Of a DNA stretch of 64,000 nucleotides, positions 37,961 to 50,418 are shown piece after piece. A program made the translations under genes and the position numbers. Under the pieces are notes generated by a model. It searched no databases. It was given only the letters and a program-made list of their open reading frames with translations, and was not told where the DNA came from. This stretch comes from Coptis chinensis. Its lineage: Eukaryota > Streptophyta > Magnoliopsida > Ranunculales > Ranunculaceae. How positions within the stretch are numbered: the stretch's first letter is position 1; each line of letters opens with the position of its first letter. The stretch is from positions 34,434,501 to 34,498,500 of the forward strand of contig CM027377.1 in assembly GCA_015680905.1 (NCBI GenBank). The letters are read 5' to 3'.

Positions 37961-40900
37961 TCCCCCTCAAGTTGGAGAGTGAATGTTAAGAACACCCAAT
38001 TCTGAGGAAGGTGTCCTTGCTGAGAGGTTAAGTGAAGGTTTCAACAACTTGAGCTGAGGAAGGAACGAACTTAGGAGAGAGTAACTTGGCCTGTATCTTG
38101 TCGCGTAAGAAATGATAGTCCAATTCGATGTGCTTCATTCGTTCATGGAAAACTGGATTCTAAGAGATATGGAGGGCAGCCTGATTGTCACAGAACATGG
38201 TCATCGGAGAGGAGTGAGAGATGCCTAAGTCATGTAGAAGATACTTTAACCATTGAAGTTCACATGCAAGGGTAGCCATGGATCGATATTCAGCTTCAGC
38301 AAAAGAACGGGATGTAGTGCTCTATTTCTTTGTTTTCCAGGAGATAACTAGGGGTAGAACCAAGAAAAGTGCAATAACCACTAGTAGAACGACAAGTGAC
38401 AAGGCAACCATCCCAATTAGAGTCACAGAAGCCAGAGATATGTAAAGAACTAGTTGCGGATAAGAGAATCCCTTTGTTGATCGAACCTTTAAGGTAGCGG
38501 AGTATACGATGAGAAACATCTAGATGTGGAGTCCGTGGGGACTGCATGAAACAGCTGAGATAATTAACAGAATAAGTGATATCTGGTTGTGTAACTGTGA
38601 GATATAGGAGATGCCCAATCAAGTGACGATAGATAGTAGGATCCTGAAGTAATGTGCCATCATTGGCATTGAGGTTGATGTTTTGTTCCATAGGGAACTC
38701 AGAAATACGACCACCAGTGGTACCACAATCAGATAGAATGTCCAAAAGACATTTGTGCTGTGTAAGAAATAATCCTTCTTTGGATCAAGCTACCTCAATA
38801 CCCAAGAAATATTTAAGACGTTTCAAGTCCTTGATATAGAACTTTGCTTCTAAAAATTGGTTCAAGTTCTGAATGAGAGATGGATTGTTGCTTGCGATTA
38901 GAATGTCGTCCACATAAACAAGAACAAATGTAGAATTATAACCACGAATATTAGTGAACATAGAATAATCAGACTTAGATTGAGTGAAGCCGACATTGAC
39001 AAGAGTGGTAGATAGTTTGGCAAACCATTGCCGAGAAGCCTGCTTGAGTCATATAAGGACTTATTGAGGCGACATATCCTGTGCTCCCCCTGTTTGGCGA
39101 AGCCAGGAGGTAAGGTCATGTAGACAGTTTCATCCAAATCACCTTGGAGAAAGGCATTGTGGACATCTAACTGATGAAGGGACCAATGTCTGATAGCAAC
39201 AATGGAGAGAAGTAATCGAACAGTGACTAATTTAGCAACGGGAGCAAAAGTGTCATGATAGTCTTGTCCTTCAATCTGATTGTAACCATTGGCAACAATA
39301 TGAACTTTGTAACGCACAATAGAGCCATCTGCATGATATTTAATCTTGAATATCCTTTACAACCAATAGGCTTAAGATGAGGGGATAACGGAACAAGAGT
39401 CCATGTGTTATTCTGTTCCAAAGCTGCAATTTCAGTTGACATAGTAGCTTTCCATTCTGGAATTTTGACAGCTTGAGAAAAAGATGTAGAAACAATTGAA
39501 GAAGACACTTTAGACAAAAAACACTTTATGACAAGTAGAAAAATTAGTGTCAGAAACATAGAAAGCCATAGGATATGGAGTGGAAGACCATATTATCTTA
39601 GAGTCCGATTGGATGAGGTTGGTCGAACAAGGGACTGTAGGTGCCTTGGTGAGAGTAGGGCAGTGGTAATCTTTGATGAGAAGTGGTGGGTGGTTTCGCA
39701 CTCTAGTAGATCGAGGTAAGGTAAGAGGGTTGAGTTGTGGTGGCTGAGGGGGTTCCAAAATTGCAGGTGACGGAGCTAACTGAGGTGGAAGATTGTCAGG
39801 AGGGAGGGCGCATGCGCGCTTTTACTACTGGAGCTACATGAGAGGATTGAATGTCGAAAGTTTCATTGTCTGGGATGGGTAAGGGATAAACAGGAAGATG
39901 TGATGGTGGGGAAGATAAATATTGATAGGAGAATACATTCTCATGAAAAATCATGTCACGGGAAGTAAAACTTTTTTTGGAAGATAGATCATAAATACGA
40001 TAGCCTTTATGAGCATAAGGATAACCAATGAAGATGTCAGGTTTATCTCGGTGATCACACTTATTTTTAATGGAAGTGTTGTGAACAAAATATAAACAAC
40101 CAAAAATACGAAGATGGGCAAGAGTGGAAGGTGTTGTAAACAAAAGCTCATGAGGTGATTTGTCATTTAACAAGGGGCTAGAAATTTTGTTAATAAGATA
40201 GCCTGCGGTGAGAATGCATTCACCCTAGAAGGATAATGGGATCGGAGATGAGCTTGAAAATGTAATGCTCGTGCAATGTTGAGTAAGTAACGATGTTTTC
40301 TTTCAACAACAACATTTTGTTGGGGAGTAGCAACGCAATTACATTGGTGGATAACCCCATGTTTGGAACAAAGTTGTTGCATGTTATGGGATATACATTC
40401 AGATCTATTGTCGGATCAAAGGACTTGGATTTCATGAAAATGGTCATCAATGTTGCTATGGCCAGATATGAGTGAATGTATTGTAGAATGAAATTGAGTA
40501 TGATGAACCATGGCAAAAAAAGATTGTAAATGCATGACAGTTTCAGATTTGACAATCATAAGATAAATCTATGTAGCACGACTAAAATCATCGACAATTG
40601 TTAAGAAAAAGCGAGCATTGGAATAGGATGGTAAATGAAAAGGACCCCAAATATCACAATGAATCATTTGAAAATGTATAATAGTTTTTATTGAACTATT
40701 AGAAAAAGATAAACATGTTTGTTTAGCTTGCGGACATACATTGCAAGTAGCATTATTGGAACAAGAAATAAAAAGAAACTGCTTAGCTAAAATCTGCAAA
40801 GGAGTGGAAGAGAGATGTCCTAAGCGATAATGCCATAAATTATTGGCGATGAAGTTGTGGGATGAGCAAACGGAAGCTAGTTGGAGATGGTAGAGTCCCC

Positions 40901-41040
40901 TATTAAGCCGTCCCAATCTAATCTTCTTCTTCAATAACTGGTCCTGAAAAAGGCAAGAATCATTAGTGAACGTGACAGAGATAGGGTGGGATTTGACTAG
41001 TTCACTAATGGAAAGCAAGTTAAAATGAAAAGTGGGAACA
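37961..41040 (-). mobile_element. Ty1/copia retrotransposon pol segment, truncated and decayed
   Basis: The minus strand reads in copia order. GAG-pre-integrase comes first (WHYRLGHLSSTPLQIL, CNVCPQAKQTCLSF), then integrase core ([44 protein letters not shown]), reverse transcriptase ([37 protein letters not shown], and [11 protein letters not shown] near 38900) and RNase H (ILRYLKGS, SFAEAEYRSMATL near 38300). A polypurine tract GAGGGGGA at 37968-37961 (minus sense) marks the start of the downstream LTR. There are stops and frameshifts throughout. Gag, protease and the upstream LTR are missing: the copy begins abruptly at about 41040 against an aldehyde dehydrogenase exon. Confidence 0.85.
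37986..41018 (-). pseudogene. copia integrase-RT-RNase H polyprotein relic
   Basis: This is the coding part of the truncated copia element. The reverse transcriptase active-site motif YVDD is still readable near 38915. The frame is broken by a TGA after YFLGIEVA, a TAA after VETFT (38030-38028) and several frameshifts between 39560 and 38900. The catalytic acidic residues cannot all be placed on one frame. No functional polyprotein can be made. Confidence 0.82.
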
Positions 41041-41042
41041 AA

Positions 41043-41785
41043 GAATGTGTATATGATGAGTTCATATAGAAAGCTAAGGAACGTGCATCGGTGTTGTTGG
41101 TGATCCCTTCAAGAAAGGTGTTGAACAAGGTCCTCAGATCGATTCTAAGCAATTTGAGAAGATTTTGCAGTACATACATTCAATCTGGAGTTGATAGTGG
41201 GGCTACCCTTGAATCTGGTGGTGAAAGATTTGGTTCAAAGGGATTTTATATACATCCTACTGTTTTCTCGAAAGTCCAGGTATCATTTCAGCATTTACCT
41301 TAACAGGTTTAATCAATATCGAAAATAAAATCAGAGCTCACGTGAATGTTTATTCATCTTCATAATAGGATGATATGCCTATAGTGAAGGATGAAATCTT
41401 TGGCCCAGTGCAGACAATATTGAAATTTAAGTAAGCTATGAATCATTTCATATATCTTGCAGACGAATTATTCTTACGTTTGCACTAATAATGTTTTGAT
41501 ATCATTGACAGAGTCCTTAGTGAGGTGATAAAACGAGCAAACAACTCTCACTATGGCCTAGCTGCAGGAGTATTCACCAAGAGCCTCGACACTGCCAACA
41601 CTTTGACTCGTGCATTGAAAGTTGGAACTGTCTGGGTGAATTGCTTTCATATTTTTGACGCAACTATTCCTTTTGGTGGGCACAAAATGAGTGACCATGG
41701 CAGAGAAAAGGGAATCTATAGCCTCACGGACTACTTGCAAGTAAAAACGGTTGTTACCCCTTTAAAGAATCTGGCGTGGTTGTAA
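41043..41785 (+). pseudogene. Aldehyde dehydrogenase (ALDH2B type), 3' exons only
   Basis: Three exons with intact GT-AG introns (about 41043-41279, 41369-41430, 41512-41785) encode the C-terminal part of a mitochondrial-type ALDH. Blocks in order are [109 protein letters not shown] and [21 protein letters not shown]2B enzymes oxidise aldehydes to acids using NAD. Damage: an in-frame TAG at 41067-41069, a frameshift just before VVGDPF, and about 4 extra bases after KILQYIHS. Everything upstream, including the catalytic Cys and Glu exons, is absent and replaced by copia sequence. Retained introns exclude a processed copy. Family assignment is firm; the protein would be inactive. Confidence 0.9.
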
Positions 41786-42368
41786 TACTTGTTTAATTAT
41801 CTTGCTTCCTTGTTAGGGAGCAAACAAATAATGAAGAAAACAACTTACCATTCTCAAATACTTGTTCCAATTGATTGTAACTGAATCTTCGACCTAGTTT
41901 GATGTTTAAAATAATGATATGGCTATGTATATATTCTTTAAAACACATTATCATTTTCCTAAGGTATGCTGGAAATTGCGAATGTATCTATTGTCATTTA
42001 CAGTAGCTGCATTGTGCTAACGGTATTGCTAATAGTTATGTGTAACAGATGATCGAATGTATTAATCTGATAATCCGTGAGCGAAACTAACTTTTGTGTT
42101 AAGGTAGCATAAAAATAGATGGACGTGTCTGACCCCTTTCTTCTTCTTCTCCTTAAGTTCTTATTTCCCTATTTCTCTCACTCCCCCCTAACGATTTCTC
42201 TCTTATTCTTCATCAACTGTCATTTTTTTAGCTTGAATTCTCCGTCTTCTTCTTCCTACATACAATACAACCGTTTCCGTCTTCTCACTAGGCTAACGCC
42301 CCACTGTTACTAGTTTTTCTACTATAAAAGAATGCTTCAACATCTTTGTTATATTGCAGATGTTGGAG
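41786..42368. other. 3' flank of the ALDH relic
   Basis: This probably contains the former 3' untranslated region. A TC-rich plus-strand frame at 42119 (MDVSDPFLLLLLKFL) is compositional. Nothing else is recognised. Confidence 0.35.
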
Positions 42369-42997
42369 CATAGTACAAAATATTGCGAGATATCGTGATA
42401 TATTACGATAAATATCGAGATTTCAATAAAAGATATATAACTATTATGATATGCTTAGAGATATATAAAATTGCAAATATTGGTGATATTTTGACGACAT
42501 TAGCGATATTTGAGGATATTTAATTAGCGATATTTGGCGATATTTTGTGTAGGTAATAATTTTATGTAATATTTACCATTATATTTCAAATCTTTAATAT
42601 ATAGAAAAATGTGGGGGGTGAGTAACAGTGTTTTGGTGTATGTCCCAGGGACAATTTGGTAATTTCTTTAATATATAGAAAAATGTGGGGTGAGTAACAG
42701 TGTTTTGGTGTACGTCCCAGGGACAATTTGGTAATTTTCAGATTTTTTTTTTTTTTTTGAGGGGTAAAATAGTAATTTAATGTTTATATATTTTTTAAAA
42801 ACTCAGTGGAGCCCACGTGGATACCATGTGCACAGTGGCTAGTAAATATAAATTATATATTATGATATATCAAGAAATATCCACGATATTTGCATATGAA
42901 ACAATGTGAAATATCCCCAAAGAAGAGGATATATCCACGATACATATCTATAAATCAGTAATCGATATTTTGCCATATCATGATATTTTGTACTATG
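42369..42997. mobile_element. Small TIR element (MITE), copy 3, with an internal insertion
   Basis: The ends CATAGTACAAAATATT (left) and, reverse-complemented, CATAGTACAAAATATC (right) match copy 2. The flanks TGTTGGAG (42361-42368) and TATTGGAG (42998-43005) are an 8-bp duplication with one mismatch. The body is collinear with copy 2 in reverse orientation (shared AATATTTACCATTATATTTC and AAATATCCCCAAAGAAGA), except for about 250 extra bases between roughly 42590 and 42842. Confidence 0.85.
42591..42738. repeat. 74-bp tandem duplication inside MITE copy 3
   Basis: Units start at 42591 and 42665 with TCTTTAATATATAG. Both contain GAGTAACAGTGTTTTGGTGT and CCCAGGGACAATTTGG, and they are nearly identical. 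The pair lies inside the extra segment that copy 2 lacks. Confidence 0.85.
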
Positions 42998-43105
42998 TAT
43001 TGGAGTATATAGTGCAAGACAGCTTGTTAGTTATTAATGGTGGCTACTAAAGGGTGATTTGTTTTTTAGGGGCATAACTGACTTTTCATATAATATTAGG
43101 AAAAG

Positions 43106-44607
43106 ATGGAAAAAATACAATCGGCAGCTAGGGTTTTGAGTGTAGAGAAAGGAGGTACAACAGTGAAGGAGGGTAATCCTAGTACACCTACTAGTGATTA
43201 TGACGTGGATGAGTTAGATGCTATGGTTAACAAAAAGTATATATGGTGAAGGTTCTATTGAGAAACTTCTAAGGAAAAGAATGTTGCGGATTCATGAGGA
43301 ATTACAACAAGGTGAGTCATGAGATGAGGTTATCAGTAATGCTAGTGATAAGCAAGCAGTACTAAGGCCATCAGAACCTCAGGTAGAGGAAAAAGCAGAA
43401 GACGGATTAGGAGGAAACAAACCTAGATCCGAAATTTTAGGGAATCAAGAAAACCCTAAAAAATCATCGTGGGCTGACATTCTTGGCCGCAACTCAGTGG
43501 GAAAAAAGGAATTGAAATATATACCACCAACTATGGTGGATGGAAGGGCTGTGGTTCATGTGAAATCTAATTAGTTTGCACATGCGAAAAAGAAGTACGA
43601 GAAGCTCATAGTCGGTAGTTTCATGGGGAAGAAACCTGGTTTCATGTATGTAAAAGACATAGTAACCAGGGCATGGAGGTTGAAAAACAAATTCATCATG
43701 AAAACGTATGGAGATAACATGTTCACTTTTGAATTTGAATCTGAGGAAGATAGACTTGTTGTGTTAGATATAGGGAGCTTTCACATAGCGAGTCAGTTGT
43801 TTGTGGTGAGGCCTTGGAAGTTGTTCGTGGAAGTAGATTCGAGGGAGTTAACAACTATACCTATTTGGATAATAATGAAGAATTTTCCTTTGGAGATGTG
43901 GAAGTCTGAGGGTTTCAGTCAGGTGGCAAGTGCGGTTGGGGTGCCTATGTTTACCGATAAACCTACAGAGGATATGACAAGGACTACATATGCGCGAATA
44001 TATGTTGAAATCGATGTGGACTGTAAATATCAAAGTGAGGTTCCAGTGGTGTGATAGATCAGGTGAGAGCAATCAAGATTCCTATTGAATATAACTGGAA
44101 GCCACCCCTTTGTCCGAGTTGCAAGGTATTTGGCATAGCGATGGCAAGTGCCCAAAGGCAATCAAGGAGAGTAAGGAGATAAGTCCGCAAGTGTGGCTGC
44201 AAAAGAAACAAGAGAAACAAAGCATGGAGAAGCCATTACAAGAGCAGAACTTGGAAGGCCAGGAAGTTGTGGTAGTTGATGCTTCAGAAAAAGAAAAAGA
44301 AAATGAAGGATGGGAATCACCGACCAGGAAGCATTCAATAAGAGCGAGACCTGAACATTGAATGGTGAGTCCATCACGTCAAGTTGAGGAAGAAGGTCAT
44401 ACAAGTGGAGGTAAAAGTTCGAAATTAAATGGGTCTGACTAGAGTGTTAGTAAGGAACCCCTAACTAACAAGAATAAGCATATTGAAAACCCGAGAACTC
44501 AAGGTACTGGAGCGAAGGAGGGGATGAATAGTGGGACTCAAGGAGCAGCGTTAAAACCAGCTACTGGGAACACTAGTTATGCATCTAAAACTAGTAATAA
44601 AGACTAA
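43106..44607 (+). pseudogene. LINE ORF1 relic (DUF4283 and zinc-knuckle protein)
   Basis: It starts MEKIQSAARVLSVEKGG at 43106 and is soon frameshifted (after VNKKYIW). It continues with SSWADILGRNSVGKKELKYI and then a DUF4283 RNA-binding-type domain, open from 43623 to 44054 (RLKNKFIMKTYGDNMFTFEF, LVVLDIGSFHIASQLFVVRP, IWIIMKNFPLEMW). A CCHC_4-type knuckle (CPSCKVFG then HSDGKCPK) is split by a one-base frameshift near 44135. The charged tail ends NKD at 44605-44607. ORF1 proteins coat LINE RNA. At least four stops or shifts make it non-functional. Confidence 0.8.
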
Positions 44608-44801
44608 TCAAGGTCCAACATCTTAACTTCTCATAAACATAAATGATGAATACAGCTTGTTGGAATATGAGAGGTATGAATATGGAGTTTAAACAGTGTG
44701 AAGTGAAGGATATGATTAGGAAATTCGACATAAGCTTGTTTGGTCTTGTGGAAACAAAGGTGAAACAAGAGAACATGGAGGCTATTATCAATAACATATG
44801 C

Positions 44802-44806
44802 CCAGG
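44802..44806. repeat. 5-bp target duplication CCAGG, left copy
   Basis: It directly precedes the 5' LTR. The identical CCAGG follows the 3' LTR at 57495-57499. Removing the element and one copy restores the LINE ORF2 frame. Confidence 0.95.
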
Positions 44807-46319
44807 TGATAAGAGCCCAAAACTGTAGTTTTAACCCTGTAATAGACATACTTTTAGACCAATTATGTGAGTAATAATTAAGAGTTAACACTGATTACGT
44901 GTTTTTATGCATTTCAGGCTTCAAAGTCCATTATGTGCATAAATGTGCCACTTTAGCGAGATAAAGGAGCAAAGGTCGGTTACTAAGGAGTTCTGTGATT
45001 AAAGGCCAAGATTTCAAGAAGACAAAGCCTTTCTAAATCCCGGTCAAAAGCTGAAAAGTCGACGCTGGTAGAAAAAGACACAAAAGTCGTGAGAACTTCA
45101 AGACCATATCTTTGGACTCAGACCTCGGAATGGGGCCTACCTTATGTCAAAACGATCGGCTCGGAAAGAGATTTCCAATGGTCTAAGCTGTGATCCAATC
45201 AGAGGAGCAAAATTGGACGAAAAGTCTATTGAAGCCAACTGCAGCTGAGGAGGCCTTTTTGGACTGAAAGAATTGGGTTTTGGGCCTGATTCTCTGGCCC
45301 AAAACATGGCTCCAAGCCCATGCACGATTTTTGGATTTGAAAGTATAAAAACAAAAGCTTAGCTCTTTGTTAATGGTAGATAGTTAATGGTAGATAGCTT
45401 AGAATAGAAAGTAGCCATTAGAATAGCTTCTAGATCTAGATTTAATTGTTTTAATTAAGTTTAATTTCAAATCCAATTCTTGTTTTAGATTAAACTATTA
45501 GAATCATTACTCTTAATTAGTTTGATTAATAAAATAGCTAGTTGTTAAATTTCGATTCTTGTCATTTACATTTGTGTTAGATCTGATTCATTTACTACTT
45601 GTTATTCAATTCTTAGTTATTAATTAGATTTTAATTATTATTTAATTTAGATTAGTAAATTTCAATTCTTTATATCATGTTTAGTTTAACTTTAATCGAA
45701 ATGATTATGTAATGATTCTCGGCTAAACCTCCATTAGAGGGGGTTGAGAAGCCTTGATGAAAGCTTGATTCCGACTATTGTAGAATCGTCGTAATTTCCT
45801 TTCCATTCTAGAAACGATTAGTTCACCATGAGAATGGGTTTAATCGTTCACATGCTAGTTATGAATTGGTAGGAATGCCATGTGTAATTAGGGATTAGGA
45901 AGAACCAATTGTTCTGCGCAAGGGCGATTCAATTCGGATTACTGACGATTAAATGCGTTAATAGGATTAAGTCGAGTTAAGGTGGAATCAATCCCCCTCT
46001 AACTCCTTATCATCGAATAAACGTAGCATTCCCTTAGTTATTTTGATAACCGGCTAGTTGCATCTTGTGGGTAGTTGCATCGTAGTCTAGTTGCCTTTTC
46101 GTAAATCTCTCATTAGACCTTAAGTAGAGTAATTATACGTGATAACACAAATCTTGAAGGACTAGGAGTGGAACGAATCACTCTACTCCACTATATCTCA
46201 TATGATTGAGAGTAGAAATCTTTGATAAGCATATAAGCATCATAAGCTAGTTTTAGTTTACTTACGTTTTGAGTTTCATCGTTCATTTCGTAGGTAAGCT
46301 AATTATTTTACGTTTATCA
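44807..46319 (+). repeat. 5' LTR of the gypsy element
   Basis: It is aligned end to end with 55978-57494. It contains a TATA-like TATAAAAAC at 45346 within GAAAGTATAAAAAC, likely the promoter. The boundary with the LINE on its left and with the internal ATGGCGTCGCTGCCATC (the usual primer-binding position) on its right is clear. That primer site only loosely resembles the common TGGCGCCGTTGCC of Athila-type elements. Confidence 0.93.
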
Positions 46320-46988
46320 AATGGCGTCGCTGCCATCTTAGTTGCACTTTCGCATTGTTTTCGTGTAGTGTAAGTACTTTTTCTTAAAAGTCCCATTTCA
46401 CCCACCCACCCGTGTTTGATTCATCTTACCGTGGCTTTCCGTTTCATCGTTGAAAAATTTCAGCGAAATTACACTTGAATAGCGCCAAGGAGCGAGAAGG
46501 AGCGCTTACCTATAGCTGAACAACACGACCCCAGCCCCATATGGAGCGACCACTAAAAAAACTACTATAATTTGAAAATTACCGGAGCGACACGCCTTCT
46601 ATCGAAGCCAGCCCCGCTTTTGTTAATTTTCGAATTCTACGGTTTTGACTCGAACTTTGATTTTTCAAATTTTTCAGTGTTCTAACCTCGTTATATACAC
46701 CGAACACGCGTAAACAAGACGCTATTCATAAGCGAAGCAAGGACCTTGTCAGGTATTCCTTTCTTCCACACCTCGCATCCCCTGTTAGAGGTTTATACTA
46801 GTATATCAGAATTGTTTGGAGTGTTGATGTGTTTAGCTAAATTTGGTTTTAGCCTTGTATGAGATTAAGGTCTGGCCGAACAAAAACACAGAACGTAATT
46901 ACAAAACAACGTCAACAAACAAGTCTATCTAGTATACCACCCACTACACCTCTAGCTACTAGCTATTTCACACACATCACCTAACACA
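46320..46988 (+). other. Untranslated leader of the gypsy element
   Basis: The leader runs from the primer-binding position to the gag start and contains no open frame of note. Small direct variations on GGAGCGA occur (46490-46560). Confidence 0.5.
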
Positions 46989-48238
46989 ATGCCCGACGAA
47001 GAAGAAACTCCTCTCTCTGACTTCTACAAAGCCTTGAGCGATAGCCCCAAATCTTGCATCGTTCTAGCAGACCTAGTGGGGGATTTCCGAATCCCCCCAA
47101 ATATTTTTAATTTGTTACCCGTTTTTCATGGATTAGACCATGAAAAACCTTATCAGCACATGCGTAGGATTGAACAAGTCCTAACAACATTCCACCATCC
47201 TACGGTTGGTGTGGAACAAATTAAACTCAGGGTATTCCCTTTCACCTTAGCCGATAAGGCGGCGTCTTGGTTAACGCCCAAACGCCTAATTCTCGTGGAC
47301 TCATGGGCTAAACTTGTTCAGCTGTTTATGGAACATTTTTACCCACCCCCAAAGGACGGACGAGATGCTTTCCAAGATTCATTTCTTTTCGACAAAATCC
47401 TCATGAATCATTTTCGAGGCTTGGAATCGTTCACCGATCTCCTTATAGAATGTCCATATCATAACTTAGCGAAAGACACGTTGGTTCGTGCCTTTTTCAA
47501 AGGACTTCTACACCACCATAAAGAAGTCCTAGACATAATGAATGGGGGTAGTTTCTTAAGCAAAGGAGCCTCGGAGGCTTATAAATTTTTAGAGGATCAA
47601 ACTAAGCGAAATAACAACTGGGGGTAGTGATGATATCCACCGCTCCGCTAGTTCTTCTAATACAGTTAAGGCCGCCGGATATGTTTGAAATTAAACACGA
47701 TTCCGAGCTTAAAACTCTAATCGAATCACTCACTAAAAAGGTAGAGGCCATTTCTGTTCAACAAAAGCCTATCCCCGTCATGAATGTAAATTCAAATCCA
47801 TGTAGTTTCTGTTGGAGCCCTGAGCATCCCGACTCCCACTGTCCTATAGCCTATGAACAGGCTTGTTCTATTAATAGTGAACCTAACGCCCCTTGGAGAC
47901 AAAATCCCAACTTCGGTTGGAGAAATAACCAACACGTCACACCTCAAGGGTACAATAATCAATATGTTAGGCCTACGCACAGCTTTAACCAAGCCCCACT
48001 ACGACAAGGACAGGGTCAGGGGAATTTCAATAATTATAACAACCAAGTGCAACCTCGACAAGGTCAAGCACAAAGTCAAGGTAGTTATAATAATTATAAT
48101 GCTAATAGAGGTATCGTTCCGGTAAATAATAACTATCAAAATCCACCCATAAATAATTCACGTGAAATAGTTCCAGTCACACCACCCGTGACTACTACAC
48201 CCACACAACCGATCGTCTTGACACCTTCATACAAGTGA
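46989..48238 (+). pseudogene. Gypsy gag (Retrotrans_gag and zinc knuckle), frameshifted
   Basis: The frame starts MPDEEETPLSDFYKAL at 46989. It carries the capsid-like Retrotrans_gag domain: LPVFHGLDHEKPYQHMRRIE, LRVFPFTLADKAASWL, WAKLVQLFMEHFYPP, LLIECPYHNLAKDTL and VLDIMNGGSFLSKGASEAY. It stops after NNNWG at 47625-47627. The following frame (47627-48238) carries KHDSELKTLIESLTKKVEAI and a knuckle CSFCWSPEHPDSHCP, then an Asn/Gln-rich tail (NNYNNQVQPRQGQ). The break is a frameshift near 47620. In intact elements Gag forms the particle that packages element RNA. Confidence 0.82.
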
Positions 48239-48682
48239 GCCAAAAACTTTTCCAAACCATGGCTCAATCTAACCAACAACTTCTACAATCCGTTAATAAT
48301 TTAACCCAACAGTTGGCTCAAGATAAAGCCCAATCCAAAGGTGTGTTTCAGTCACGCAATACCTAATACTAAAACAACAAATACAGCCTTTGAGGTAACC
48401 GATAATACTAGTAATGAATATGAAAATGTAGGTGAGCTAAAGGCCATCACCACTCTCCGATTACGGCGAGTGGTTGATAACAAAGTAACTATGCCTATAG
48501 TTACCCTACCAGTCGCCCCTACACCTGCTATTTTACTAGATACCGAAATAGAAACTGAAAAGTCTACCACTGTAGAGGTACCAGTTACAACACAACCTAA
48601 GAAATAGAAAGCCACGGTTAAACATCCAGGTGATAACATTGCTAAATATAAACAGAAACCGCCGTTTCCACAAAAATTAGCC

Positions 48683-49339
48683 GTGTTAACTAGGGATACA
48701 AATTATGAGGAGATTAGGGATGTTTTCAAGAATCTAACTATAAACCTTCCCTTCCTCGAAGCTATAAAAAAGCTACCACACCATGCTAAGTTTCTTAAGG
48801 AATTGTGTACTACTAGGCGTAAGACCAATATACCAAAAGACACCTTTTTAACAGAACAATTCCCAACTCTATCTGAACATAATGGAATTGTTAAGTACAA
48901 GGACCCTGGTCGTCCTATTACTGTATAATGCACCTTAGGAGATTCTTATACGACGACCGCGTTATTAGACTTGGGGGCTAGCGTTAACTTACTCCCGTTT
49001 TATTTGTATAGACAAATAGGTCTAGACGAGATGCAACCCACTAAAATGACGTTGCAATTAGTTGATCGGTCTATTAAGTATCCTAAGGGTGTCGTCGAAA
49101 ATGTTCTGGTAAAAATTCAGGATTTTTACTATCCGGCTGATTTTGTCATCCTCGACACAGAAGTCGTTAACGACTCTGTCCCGATCATCTTAGGGCGTCC
49201 TTTCCTGGCAACTGCCAATGCGCTCATTAATTGCCGCGATGGTTCAATGTCCATGTCTTTTTTGGCCATCTTGCTGTTGAAGTCAATGTTTTTAAAACAA
49301 AACACAGTTACCCGATTCGTCTATGGATGGAGAGGTTAG
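48683..49339 (+). pseudogene. Gypsy aspartic protease region relic
   Basis: The first block (48683-48928) reads FLEAIKKLPHHAKFLKELC and PKDTFLTEQFPTLS, the usual stretch before Athila proteases. It ends in an in-frame TAA at 48926-48928. In the same frame follow TTALLDLGASVNLLPFYLY (a protease motif with D-x-G-A), MTLQLVDRSIKYPKGVVENV and PIILGRPFLATANALINC, the typical flap and ILGRPFL end. The frame is lost after SMSMSF. Reverse transcriptase should follow in a complete element but does not. Confidence 0.82.
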
Positions 49340-50384
49340 CATGATCGAGAGCTTTGCTCGAGATTATTTCAACAACACGTTCCCGATAATCATATGCCCA
49401 AATTTCTTTCCTTTGGAAGTTCAGACTCCAACATTTCCATCCCTACACTAGTCGATACACATATTACGGAATGAGGATGAGATAGATGACTTTCTCAAAG
49501 ATGTAGATGACTATCATAGTAACGAGGATATGACCAATCTAGATGAGCAATTCAATGAGTTTCTTAGAGGTGATAATTCACCCTATCAAGAACTACTTTC
49601 CACAACATCCACCTCATCTCCCTCCTTCCACCCTTTCAAAGAAATCTCGAGTTTGCACTTTCGATCCTGTTTCTTCTTCAGGCTTCATAATTTTTTAAAT
49701 TCACCTAGTAAACAAATACTTCAGAAGACAAAAGCGTGTGACACCTTCATTTTCAGACTTGAGACAGTCCCTACCTACACTATGAATGAGTTTTGTGCTA
49801 AACCCACATCCTCATTTTTTCCATGCTTTCCTTCTACAACTTACCCATATCCACCATATTCTCCACAACCATTCACTCTTCCACACTTATTCACTAGGAC
49901 ACCCTCTCGTTCAAAAATGAAAAAAAAGGTGCAGGCTAGGTTAAGTAATAGGGTTATCCGACTTCGCTTTCATTTCACTAGGTTGAGTCATAGGAAATCT
50001 TGGTGCTTAATTGTGTTTGGATATGTTTTCTGTGATATTTATTTATGGAATGATCCACAACTATTTCGGTTGTTGATATATGATAAACTGCATGTTCATA
50101 CATATGTTTAGATAAAGTCTCGAGTATCTGACTATAAACGACTCAACTTTTGTTTTTGGTGCATTTCCTTTCATTTCCATATATTTGTGAGTGCACCATT
50201 AAGGTAACCGGGCCCTCCCTATGGAGTGTGTGGCTGTAAGTACCGGATCCTAAGTCCACGTTTGACATAATTCACGTTTTCCACTCTTGCATGTTTTCTT
50301 GGATTTTTGAGTCATGTTTCTCTATGGGGTGAATTATGTCTTTCTTGTTTATTGTTTTTCTTTTTAAAAGTAAAAATATATATA

Positions 50385-50418
<34 letters not shown>

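Noticed and set aside
43848-44072. Minus-strand frame opposite LINE ORF1
   Set aside because: It overlaps the real DUF4283 coding frame on the plus strand and shows no family features.
45137-45325. Identical-looking minus-strand frames at 45137 and 56314
   Set aside because: They are the same position in the two LTRs; the similarity comes from LTR duplication, not from a conserved gene.
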